The notes beneath the pieces are model-generated. The model made no database searches. It was not told the DNA's origin and worked only from the letters and a program-made list of their open reading frames with translations. Below are positions 8,310 to 16,859 of a stretch of DNA of 28,507 nt, piece after piece; position 1 is the first letter of the stretch, and each line of letters opens with the position of its first letter. Location: NCBI GenBank assembly GCA_903873355.1, contig CAIQOG010000217.1, forward strand, positions 1 to 28,507, written 5' to 3'. The position numbers and the translations under genes are program-made. The stretch is from an uncultured Bacteroidales bacterium. GTDB lineage: Bacteria > Bacteroidota > Bacteroidia > Bacteroidales > Paludibacteraceae.

Positions 8310-9549
8310 AGTCTCATATCCTTGGATAGTAGTAGGTTTGTTGTGGTTTGTAGCATTGCTTAACTATATGGACAGGCAAATGCTTTCGACAATGCGAATA
8401 TCAATGATGAAAGATATTGTTGAACTTGAATCGGCAGCAAATTTTGGTAGGCTTATGGCTATCTTTCTTTGGATTTATGGACTTATGAGTCCGGTATCAG
8501 GTATAATAGCTGATAGAATAAGTCGTAAGTGGTTGATAGTTTGTAGCCTGGGGGTATGGTCAGCTGTAACTTTATTAATTGGATTTGCTTCTAACTACAA
8601 TCAATTATACATTCTTAGAGGAATTATGGGCGTGAGCGAAGCTCTTTATCTACCCAGTGCATTATCACTTATTGCTGATTATCATCAACAAAAAACACGA
8701 TCATTAGCAGTTAGTATTCATATGACAGGGCTTTATCTTGGTCAAGCGATTGGAGGTTTTGGTGCTACCCTAGCTTTAGCTTATTCCTGGAATCAAACTT
8801 TTCATTGGTTCGGAATTATTGGGGTAAGCTATAGTGTATTGTTAGCATTCTTTTTAAAAGATAAAGCACGAACTGCCGATAATATTAAATCCGGAATGTC
8901 GTCAATGAATAAAACTTCCGTTTTGAAAGTTTTAGCAATGTTGTTCAGCAATACATTCTTTTGGGTTATTTTACTCTATTTCTGCGTTCCAAGTTTGCCC
9001 GGATGGGCTACTAAAAACTGGTTACCTACATTATTTTCTCAAAGTCTTTCAATTGATATGTCAGTTGCCGGACCAATGGCTACTATAACAATTGCACTTT
9101 CTTCATTTATCGGAGTTATATTTGGAGGAATTCTATCAGACAGATGGATAATCTCTAATTTGAAAGGACGTATATACACAGGAGCAATTGGATTAAGCCT
9201 GATTATCCCATCATTAGCAATTATTGGATTTGGTCATTCCTTAGTTATGGTAATAACTGGCGCTATATTGTTTGGATTTGGTTTCGGCATGTTTGACGGT
9301 AATAATATGCCAATCTTATGCCAGTTTGTTCCCTCACAAAACAGGGCAACAGCTTATGGAATAATGAATATGGCTGGAGTTTTTGCAGGAGCTGTCATTA
9401 CTACTTTTTTGGGAAAATCAACTGATGCCGGAAATCTCGGACGTGATTTTGCATTAATGACAGTAATTGTTTTAATCGTTTTAATAATTCAGTTGTCTTT
9501 CCTAAAACCAAAAACTGACGACATGAAAGAGAATTTTGAAATAAACTAA
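8299..9549 (+). CDS. MFS transporter, probable sialic-acid or sugar-acid importer
   Basis: This is a 416-residue major facilitator superfamily protein with about 12 hydrophobic segments, lying in the inner membrane. The first helix leads into NYMDRQ (22-27), a motif of the anion:cation symporter/organic-acid branch. The loop after helix 2 carries GIIADRISRK (68-77), the MFS signature A. A matching GGILSDRW occurs in the second half, as expected for the duplicated fold. It overlaps the sialidase by 11 bases and follows the aldolase. In Bacteroidota such as Tannerella and Bacteroides fragilis an MFS NanT carries free sialic acid, so the same role is inferred here. The substrate cannot be read from the sequence and I assign no symbol. 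Confidence 0.88.
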   Translation: MKNRVSYPWIVVGLLWFVALLNYMDRQMLSTMRISMMKDIVELESAANFGRLMAIFLWIYGLMSPVSGIIADRISRKWLIVCSLGVWSAVTLLIGFASNYNQLYILRGIMGVSEALYLPSALSLIADYHQQKTRSLAVSIHMTGLYLGQAIGGFGATLALAYSWNQTFHWFGIIGVSYSVLLAFFLKDKARTADNIKSGMSSMNKTSVLKVLAMLFSNTFFWVILLYFCVPSLPGWATKNWLPTLFSQSLSIDMSVAGPMATITIALSSFIGVIFGGILSDRWIISNLKGRIYTGAIGLSLIIPSLAIIGFGHSLVMVITGAILFGFGFGMFDGNNMPILCQFVPSQNRATAYGIMNMAGVFAGAVITTFLGKSTDAGNLGRDFALMTVIVLIVLIIQLSFLKPKTDDMKENFEIN

Positions 9550-9561
9550 AAAAATGAACTT

Positions 9562-11823
9562 ATGAACTTTAAAAAAACAATTGGATTACTTCTACTCATT
9601 TGTCCAATAGCAATTTATGCTACCGTTTGGCAAGTTTCCCCTTCAGGAAACGATGCCAATTCAGGAACTTTTGATAAACCATTACGAACCATTCAGGCAG
9701 CAGTCAATAAAATGCAGGCGGGTGATATATGCTCAGTGCATAACGGAACGTATCGCGAAAACATTACCATTAAACAATCCGGAGTTGCCAGAGCACCTAT
9801 TGTGATTCAGGCAGCCAAAGGTGAAAACCCAATCATTTCTGGCTTGGACATTCTGAATCTGAAATGGAAACCAACCGACAAAAAAGGCATATTCGTAGCC
9901 GAGTTTAACGGTGAAGAATTCGAGCAACTTTTTATGGATGGAAAACCGATGCTTGAAGCTCGTTGGCCCAATGTGCCGAGAGATAAAAATGGTGATTGGG
10001 ACTTCTTTTCACCCAACTTATGGGCGGCTGTCGATTCAATCGGAAATAATTATGGGATTATAAAGGATGTTGATTTAGCAAAAACAAGTTGGGATGTAAC
10101 CGGGGCGACAGCGATTTTGAATGTTTGTCACCAGTTTTTTGTCTGGACAAGAACAGTAGAAAGTCATTCGGCAGGTAGTAATAGTTTCAGTTATCCCAAA
10201 AATTTGGGAAATAGTGTCAAAGCAGAGGATGAGTCAGGCGCAAAACTAAAATTTGATGACGACAGGTATTATTTGATTGGCAAAAAAGAATTTCTGGATG
10301 CACCAGGCGAATGGTTTTACGACAGTAACAAAAAACAGCTTTTTATATGTATGTCAGAGGGAAAAACGCCTCAAAAGGCACAGATGGAAGTGAAAATACG
10401 GAATTATTCGTTGACTGCTTCGGCAAATTCGAATTTCATAACCGTTGATGGTATTACCTTTTTTGGAACAGCTTTTAAGTTTGGGAAAGACTATAATAGC
10501 AGAAGCAGCAATATTGTTTTCATGAATAATACTGTTTTATGCTCTTCGTGGACTGAATATTTTTCGATGCCAAAAGAAGATGTCCATGGGAAATGCGACA
10601 GAAACTACCCAATGATTGACGCAGACAATGCAATAGTTTCAAATAATATTTTTGCTTACGGAGCAATGAGTGCACTATATATCAGCGGTTTCTCAAATCT
10701 GATTGAAAATAATCTATTTCATGATTTTAATTATAATTCAACATTGGGCTTTCCACCCTTACAAGTGAGTAAACCTTGGGAAGCGCTGATTGGTAAAGCT
10801 GGCAAAGCAACCGTCCGATACAATACAATTTACAACAGTGGCGGTATTGCACTTCAGGTGGCACAAGCGGATAATGATGTATGTATGAATGATATGTATA
10901 ATGTTTATCGTTCATGCTGGGGAGGAAATAAGGACGTGTCTGCTCTTTATGCACAGAATATTTTCTGCCATGGAACCCGACTGCATCACAACTGGGTGCA
11001 CGAAGGATATGCAGGAACTCCACCACACCAATGGGGCGGCGGTATGGGCATTCGGGGCGATGATAAAACAACTGGTTTAACAATAGATCACAATGTGATT
11101 TGGAACATTGGTAGTGCCGGAATTGAATTGAAAAACCCCGACAATCCTACACCGGACATGGCAAACAGAGCTTGTAGTAATACCATTTTTCAACACAGCA
11201 AATACAATAAAGTAAAAAGTGGTATGATCGTGGAGACGCATCGTAATATGTGTAATCAGTATAGTTCTGTTGTCAATAATTTATCAGAAACTATATATGG
11301 TCATTGGTTTGCCAGACCAATTGAAACGCTTGCCGATTACAGCCACAATGCAACTGGAAAAGTAGTTGAAAGCTTGTTGGAAAATCCATTGTCCTTCGAT
11401 TTTAGACCCAAAGCAACTGCCACCGATGTAATTGACAAAGGGAAAGTATTTCAAGATCTTACCGATTGTCAGTTTGGTTCAGCACCTGATATAGGTGCTT
11501 ACGAACGAGGTGACAGTATTTACCGAATTCCAGGCAGGCGCGAAGTGAAAGCTTCATTCCCAATTGTTCCGGATGCTGCAACGATTTCAGCTGACCGTGA
11601 TGTGTTGATGTGGCGACTAGCACACAAAGCAGTTTCGCATCAGGTTTATTTTGGAACGGATGCTGCAAAATTATCTAATTCAGGTAAATACACGGGAGAA
11701 AAAAATGTGTTTACTTTGCCTAAATTGGTTGCCGGACAAAAATACTTTTGGCGGGTTGATGTTATTATGGGAGATGGCTCGGCGGTTAAAGGTGATGTAT
11801 GGAGTTTTAATGTGAGCAAATAA
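9562..11823 (+). CDS. Secreted right-handed beta-helix protein (GH141-like?), paralog 1
   Basis: This 753-residue protein has a signal peptide (residues 1-20) and a mature N-terminus with WQVSPSGNDANSGT followed by PLRTIQAAV, the opening of many right-handed parallel beta-helix enzymes. LFMDGKPMLEARWPN and FLDAPGEWFYD resemble motifs seen in GH141-type and related beta-helix glycosidases. Later coils contain the NNIF, NNLF, NTIY and HNWV steps that mark helix rungs. The last 95 or so residues form a fibronectin type III-like sandwich (VSHQVYFGT, KYFWRVDV, GDVWSFNV). There is no T9SS domain. It is closely similar along its whole length to the protein at 18594-21131. It starts 12 bases after the MFS gene and 9 bases before a sulfatase. 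The family assignment is tentative: a lyase or a glycosidase are both possible. Confidence 0.8.
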   Translation: MNFKKTIGLLLLICPIAIYATVWQVSPSGNDANSGTFDKPLRTIQAAVNKMQAGDICSVHNGTYRENITIKQSGVARAPIVIQAAKGENPIISGLDILNLKWKPTDKKGIFVAEFNGEEFEQLFMDGKPMLEARWPNVPRDKNGDWDFFSPNLWAAVDSIGNNYGIIKDVDLAKTSWDVTGATAILNVCHQFFVWTRTVESHSAGSNSFSYPKNLGNSVKAEDESGAKLKFDDDRYYLIGKKEFLDAPGEWFYDSNKKQLFICMSEGKTPQKAQMEVKIRNYSLTASANSNFITVDGITFFGTAFKFGKDYNSRSSNIVFMNNTVLCSSWTEYFSMPKEDVHGKCDRNYPMIDADNAIVSNNIFAYGAMSALYISGFSNLIENNLFHDFNYNSTLGFPPLQVSKPWEALIGKAGKATVRYNTIYNSGGIALQVAQADNDVCMNDMYNVYRSCWGGNKDVSALYAQNIFCHGTRLHHNWVHEGYAGTPPHQWGGGMGIRGDDKTTGLTIDHNVIWNIGSAGIELKNPDNPTPDMANRACSNTIFQHSKYNKVKSGMIVETHRNMCNQYSSVVNNLSETIYGHWFARPIETLADYSHNATGKVVESLLENPLSFDFRPKATATDVIDKGKVFQDLTDCQFGSAPDIGAYERGDSIYRIPGRREVKASFPIVPDAATISADRDVLMWRLAHKAVSHQVYFGTDAAKLSNSGKYTGEKNVFTLPKLVAGQKYFWRVDVIMGDGSAVKGDVWSFNVSK

Positions 11824-11832
11824 AAAAACACA

Positions 11833-13287
11833 ATGAATCAAATCAGTGGATTTTCCGCGTTGTTGCTCCTTTCTTCCGTGCAACTAATTGCTCAGGAGAA
11901 GAATCCCAATATCATCTTAATTCTTGCGGATGATATGTCTGCAAAAGAATTGAGCATTTATGGCAATAAGCAACATAAAACTCCGAATATTGACAAACTT
12001 GCCGAAGAAGGAACACATTTCAGCACTTGTTGGGGAGCTGCGGTGAGTTCACCTGCTAGAGCCATGTTACTGACCGGTAAATATGCCTACCAAACAGGAT
12101 GGTTTGATGTACGTTCTACGCCAAAAGGGGATGAGCCCAATGCTCTATTATTCAAGAAAAATACTTTAATAAGTAAGTTAGCTAAACAGGCAGGTTACAC
12201 CACGGCCATGTCTGGGAAATGGCAAATGGGGGGTGGAGATCCCACAAAAGATTGGTCATTTGACGAATGGTCTTTGCCTTACAAAACGCTACCTTGGACA
12301 GGTGCTGTATGCCCGGATGATTTTGTGCTGGCAGGTCAGGTTCCTATGTATTGGGGTGGGCCTTTTGGGTTAAATGGAAAAGCACAGAAAACAAGTCCGC
12401 AGGATTATACCGAGGATTTACACAATGCTTTTATGCTTGATTTTATAACGCGTCACAAAAATGAATCTTTCTTTTATTATTGGACAACGAATCTACCCCA
12501 TGTAAGTTGGGATTATGAACACCGAAATCCTGAAGATAAAGTTAAAAGTTCGCAAATCTTGGATTGGAAATATGTTGAAACACCGAAACGGGATGCTGGT
12601 GGGAAGCAACTTTACAATCCCGATGGGACGAAACAGAAAACAGCGGGAACACTGAAAGCCGATATAGAATATTTGGATTATGAAGTGGGTAAGTTGGTTA
12701 GAAAGTTGAAGGAATTGGGTATCTATGACAATACAATCATAATTTTCACAGCCGATAATGCCACAACCGGCTGGAAAGGCAGTGTGGTAGAAGAGCGAGG
12801 ACCGCGAGTGCCATTGATAGTGCGAGGGCCACGCATTTTGAAGAAAAATGAACCTCAGTTGGCTTTGGTCGATTTTACAGATATGCTGCCAACCTTAGCT
12901 CAAATTATGGATATCAAACTGCCTCAAAATGAGAAGTTTGATGGAAAGAGTTTTTTACCGGCTTTAAAGGGAGAAGCATTCAAAGGAAGAGATTGGATTC
13001 ATACTGACCACAGTCGTTTTAGGATGATTAGACTCTCCGAATGGATTATGGATGGATATAATACACTCTGGTTTTGTGGTGATAAACGAAACCACGATTA
13101 CGAAAAATGCAATCCAAACAAAGATGAAAGTTCTCAGTTGGCAGTACAACAGTTTGAATTGATTTCGAAGCTCGTACCGAAAATGGACACGACATCGATT
13201 TCATATCGAAGAATGAGAAACTACAATGAAAATTACAAGGCAGTTAAAGAACTGGAGAATAGAACTTCACATTTAGACGCACCTTAA
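11833..13287 (+). CDS. Serine-type S1 sulfatase with GKWQ instead of GKWH
   Basis: This is a 484-residue formylglycine-dependent sulfatase with signal peptide (1-20). Metal ligands Asp33/Asp34 are in LADD. The activation motif is S72-S-P-A-R76, so Ser72 would be oxidised to formylglycine by an anaerobic sulfatase-maturating enzyme. His223 in NLPHVSW, Asp308/Asn309 in TADNA and Lys315 fit the C-terminal active-site set. The usual GKWH is here GKWQ (128-131): the Lys remains but the His contacting formylglycine in well-studied sulfatases is Gln. The enzyme may have altered kinetics or be impaired. It lies 9 bases after the beta-helix gene and 15 bases before the next sulfatase. The S1 subfamily and target sulfate are not recognisable. 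Confidence 0.88.
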   Translation: MNQISGFSALLLLSSVQLIAQEKNPNIILILADDMSAKELSIYGNKQHKTPNIDKLAEEGTHFSTCWGAAVSSPARAMLLTGKYAYQTGWFDVRSTPKGDEPNALLFKKNTLISKLAKQAGYTTAMSGKWQMGGGDPTKDWSFDEWSLPYKTLPWTGAVCPDDFVLAGQVPMYWGGPFGLNGKAQKTSPQDYTEDLHNAFMLDFITRHKNESFFYYWTTNLPHVSWDYEHRNPEDKVKSSQILDWKYVETPKRDAGGKQLYNPDGTKQKTAGTLKADIEYLDYEVGKLVRKLKELGIYDNTIIIFTADNATTGWKGSVVEERGPRVPLIVRGPRILKKNEPQLALVDFTDMLPTLAQIMDIKLPQNEKFDGKSFLPALKGEAFKGRDWIHTDHSRFRMIRLSEWIMDGYNTLWFCGDKRNHDYEKCNPNKDESSQLAVQQFELISKLVPKMDTTSISYRRMRNYNENYKAVKELENRTSHLDAP

Positions 13288-13302
13288 TGTAATTAAGATA
13301 GA

Positions 13303-14817
13303 ATGAAAAGCAGAAAATTATTGCCAATATTAACTGTTACTTCACTTTTTGCACAAGCACAAAAGCCAATGAACGTGGTCATTATTATGGATGACCAACA
13401 CCGTTATGATTTTGCAGGTTATATGGGTCATCCCATTATCAAAACTCCTAATCTGGATAAATTAGCCGAAGAAGGAAAAGCTTTTGAAAATGCTTACTGT
13501 GTGAGTCCAATCAGCGTTCCCAGTCGTACCAGCATTTTTACAGGAAAGTACGTTCACCGAACCGGTAAGGTTTTTAATGACAATCAATTAAAAGAGAATG
13601 AGTGGACATTTGTTGAGCCACTGAAAGCCAAAGGATATAGCATTGGGATTGCAGGAAAAAATCATTGTTTTGATGATGCTTACATAGCAAAGAATTTCGA
13701 TTATTGGGAAGAAACCGGACATTTTGGAAGAATACATGGAACAATAACAGATGCAGATAAAAAAGTAAATGCCTATTTGAGAAAAGATCCACGTCCGGGT
13801 TTTGAAAAATCGAAAATGCTACTGGAAGGGCTTGTGCCTGGACCAATGCCTTTTCCACAAGAGCAATGCCCAACGTATCGGATTGCCGAAGATGGAATCA
13901 AATTTCTGGAGCAAAACAAGGAAAAACCTTTTATGCTCTACTTCTCGTTTGGCGACCCGCATTGGCCAACGGTAGTACCCGAACCTTATTACTCAATGTA
14001 TAATCCGAAGGATGTAATAATGGCCCATCCGGAGTTTGACTGGAAAGGTGCGCCTTTTAAACATTTCGTGCAGACACAGGCAGTAGGAACTAATAATTAT
14101 ACCGATGCCGAACGCCGTCGCGTTATAGCTACCTATTACGGTCAGATAACGTTTGTAGATCATGCCATTGGTATGTTTTTAGACAAATTGAAAGAATTGG
14201 GACTCGATAAAAATACCATAGTTGTTTTTATGTCCGACCATGGCGATTGGGGCGGTAATTACGGCATTGTAGCCAAAACCGGTGGGTTTCAGGAAACGTT
14301 GATTCGTGTACCAATGATAGTGAAAATTCCCGGAATGACCGACCACAAACACGTAAAAGTGCAGATTAGCAATATCGATGTTTTCCCTACTTTGTTTGAT
14401 TATCTGGGTTATTCTTATCCCCGAAATGTGCAGGGGAAATCGTTTATGAAAGTACTGAACGGGGAAAAAACCGAGTTTCGCGATGTAATTTTTGCGGAAG
14501 TGGGCGATGCTAAAACGCCACCACCGGCGATGGACAGAAAAACCTTTGAGGAAGTGCGAAAAAAACGCGAAAAAGAAGAAGGTATGTTCTGGTTTATCGA
14601 CTATACCACCAAAGGACGTTCAATGATGATTCGGCGCGACAACTGGAAGTATGTATTCAATACCGGTTTTGTGAATGAACTGTATGACCTGAAAAACGAC
14701 CCATACGAAATGCATAACCTGATTGACAAACCGAAATACAAAGAGAAGCAAGCGGCATTGAGTCGTGAATTGATTGAATGGTTACTAAGGGAACCAGTGA
14801 CGAATATGGAACCATAA
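13303..14817 (+). CDS. Serine-type S1 sulfatase
   Basis: This 504-residue sulfatase has a short signal peptide (about residues 1-20, LFAQAQ). Asp30/Asp31 in IMDDQHRYD bind the metal. The activation motif is S71-V-P-S-R75 followed by TSIFTGKY. Lys119 and His121 in AGKNH, His220 in GDPHWP, Asp312/His313 in MSDHGD and Lys325 complete a normal active site. The DDQHRYD opening and the SDHGD ending resemble choline-sulfatase or heparan-type members more than the arylsulfatase A type. The C-terminus (LYDLKNDPYEMHNLI) is the typical sulfatase subdomain. It is in the sulfatase run, 15 bases after the previous gene. Substrate position is not assignable. Confidence 0.92.
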   Translation: MKSRKLLPILTVTSLFAQAQKPMNVVIIMDDQHRYDFAGYMGHPIIKTPNLDKLAEEGKAFENAYCVSPISVPSRTSIFTGKYVHRTGKVFNDNQLKENEWTFVEPLKAKGYSIGIAGKNHCFDDAYIAKNFDYWEETGHFGRIHGTITDADKKVNAYLRKDPRPGFEKSKMLLEGLVPGPMPFPQEQCPTYRIAEDGIKFLEQNKEKPFMLYFSFGDPHWPTVVPEPYYSMYNPKDVIMAHPEFDWKGAPFKHFVQTQAVGTNNYTDAERRRVIATYYGQITFVDHAIGMFLDKLKELGLDKNTIVVFMSDHGDWGGNYGIVAKTGGFQETLIRVPMIVKIPGMTDHKHVKVQISNIDVFPTLFDYLGYSYPRNVQGKSFMKVLNGEKTEFRDVIFAEVGDAKTPPPAMDRKTFEEVRKKREKEEGMFWFIDYTTKGRSMMIRRDNWKYVFNTGFVNELYDLKNDPYEMHNLIDKPKYKEKQAALSRELIEWLLREPVTNMEP

Positions 14818-14853
14818 AAAAGTAGTATTTTTGAATCTTGACATAAAAAAAAA

Positions 14854-16833
14854 ATGTTATTCAATAAAATTAAAATTTCCCGTACCACTGCTCTTGCACC
14901 CTTATGTATAGCTGCTAGTGCTTTGATGAATCAGGCTGAAGCCAAAAACAGCAAACCTAATTTCGTGGTCATTTTGATTGACGATATGGGTTATGGTGAT
15001 ATTGGACCTTTTGGTGCAACTACACAGAAAACGCCTAACTTGGACAAAATGGCTGCCGAAGGTATGAAGCTGATCAGTTTTTACGCTTGTCCGATTAGTT
15101 CCCCTTCGCGCATGGCTCTGATGACCGGTAGTTATCCAATTCGAGCCGGTATGCCCGAAGGCGTATTTATGCCTGCCGACCAAAATGGAATAAATCCGGA
15201 CGAACTTACGGTGGCCGAATTGTTGAAAGCTCAGGGCTACAAAACAGCCTGCATTGGTAAATGGCATTTGGGCGATGCGCCTGAATTTATGCCCAACCGC
15301 AATGGCTTTGATTATTATTTTGGTTTGCCCTATTCCAACGATATGAGTCCAAGCGAAGAAGGTGGAAAATCGCAATACGAAGCAACCTCAGACCCTCGTC
15401 AGAATGAACCCATGCCACCATTACCACTGTTACGGAATGACAAAGTGCTGAAACGGGTAAAAACCGAGGATCAGGAAGCTCTAATTGAAGATTATACCAA
15501 AGAATCGGTCAAATTTATTCACGAAAATAAGAATCGTCCATTCTTTTTATATCTGGCTCATAATGCGGTACATGTGCCTTTCCACCCATCCAAAAAATTC
15601 AGTGGTCGTACCGGAAACGGTGAACTGGCTGACTGGGATGAAGAAATGGACTGGAGCGTGGGCGAAGTAATGAATGCTTTGCGAAAAGAAGGCCTGGACG
15701 AGAATACCATGGTGATTTTTACTTCCGATAATGGCTCTCCGTTTCCTATGCAGGGTCGCAGTCAGAAAGGCGGCAGTAATTTACCGTTTCGTGGCGTTAA
15801 GCATACGGTTTACGAAGGAGGACTGCGTGTACCCACCATTGCCTGGTGGCCGGGAAAGATCAAAGCCGGTACAAGTTGTGATGCCATTACTTCGAACATG
15901 GATATTTTGCCCACATTGGTAACGCTGGCAGGTGGAAAACTGCCCACCGACCGCAAAATTGATGGCGTAAACCTGTGGCCTCAACTATCGGGAGAACCCA
16001 ATGCCAAAGCACCACGAATGCATTTTAATTATTACCTGAATGATGATTTGGGGGCTATCCGTGAAAGCGATTGGAAACTTATTCGCAAAGAAGAATCCGG
16101 TCAATTCCTGAAAACCCCTGAATTATATAACCTCAAAACAGACCAGAGTGAAAAGAATAACGTGGCAGCTCAATATCCTGAAATTGTTGCAAGATTGGAG
16201 AAACTGGCACAATCGGAAGCAGCCGATTTGGGTGATGGAAAACCAGGTCCGGGCTGTAGAAAATCGGGGCATGTCGAAAATCCTAAAACTATTTTACCAT
16301 CAAACTATCTGCCCTACCGAAAACTGATTGCACCTGCCGGAACACCGCCAAACGACTTGCGCTGGTTGGCCAATGAATCAAGAATGTTGACCGCTCAGGT
16401 TCAGAAAGCCATTGATTTCTGTGCCAATAAAGGTGGAGGAACAGTGTTATTTGGTGCAGGTCGTTATTGTATTGGACGGATTATATTGAAAGATAATGTA
16501 ACCCTGCAATTGGATACTGCCACGGTTTTGTTTGGTTCTCCTTATCCGAATGATTATAAGAAGATTGATGGAAGATTTAGTGGATTAATCTGTGCTAAAA
16601 ATGCAAAGAATTTCAGCATTAAAGGTGGTGGCACAATTGATGGAAATTCCAATGCATTCAACAATCTGTTGCCTGGTGTGGATATAGATGGCAAACCATC
16701 TGCATTGTTGCAGTTCAGCAACTGTACCAGTTTTGTATTAGAGAACCTGAAACTTACAGCAATCAACTGTTTGCCAATGGATTTTATCGGCTGTTCAGAA
16801 AGTCAGGTGAAAGAAGTGAAAATCAACAAATAA
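14854..16833 (+). CDS. Serine-type arylsulfatase fused to a truncated GH28-like beta-helix
   Basis: This is a 659-residue fusion. The signal peptide is residues 1-30 (AEA cleavage). Residues 33 to about 480 form a complete arylsulfatase A-like domain: Asp43/Asp44, activation motif S82-S-P-S-R86, GKWHLG (135-140), His240, Asp292/Asn293 and a normal C-terminal subdomain ending GPGCRKSGHVENP. From about residue 488 (nucleotide 16315 onward) a second module begins that resembles the N-terminal rungs of GH28 polygalacturonase-like proteins: VQKAIDFCANKGGGTVLF, a GGGTIDGNSN motif (591-600), FSNCTSFVLENL. It stops after about 165 residues, before the region where GH28 catalytic aspartates occur. The module may be a binding platform or a decayed remnant. 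The next gene starts 26 bases later, so no missing half follows in another frame. Confidence 0.88.
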   Translation: MLFNKIKISRTTALAPLCIAASALMNQAEAKNSKPNFVVILIDDMGYGDIGPFGATTQKTPNLDKMAAEGMKLISFYACPISSPSRMALMTGSYPIRAGMPEGVFMPADQNGINPDELTVAELLKAQGYKTACIGKWHLGDAPEFMPNRNGFDYYFGLPYSNDMSPSEEGGKSQYEATSDPRQNEPMPPLPLLRNDKVLKRVKTEDQEALIEDYTKESVKFIHENKNRPFFLYLAHNAVHVPFHPSKKFSGRTGNGELADWDEEMDWSVGEVMNALRKEGLDENTMVIFTSDNGSPFPMQGRSQKGGSNLPFRGVKHTVYEGGLRVPTIAWWPGKIKAGTSCDAITSNMDILPTLVTLAGGKLPTDRKIDGVNLWPQLSGEPNAKAPRMHFNYYLNDDLGAIRESDWKLIRKEESGQFLKTPELYNLKTDQSEKNNVAAQYPEIVARLEKLAQSEAADLGDGKPGPGCRKSGHVENPKTILPSNYLPYRKLIAPAGTPPNDLRWLANESRMLTAQVQKAIDFCANKGGGTVLFGAGRYCIGRIILKDNVTLQLDTATVLFGSPYPNDYKKIDGRFSGLICAKNAKNFSIKGGGTIDGNSNAFNNLLPGVDIDGKPSALLQFSNCTSFVLENLKLTAINCLPMDFIGCSESQVKEVKINK

Positions 16834-16859
16834 AAAATCTTTTTACTAAAACAAAAATC

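Noticed and set aside
14902..15375. 157-codon open frame on the - strand inside the third sulfatase
   Set aside because: It mirrors a well-supported sulfatase frame with full catalytic motifs; its own translation shows no family motif or leader.
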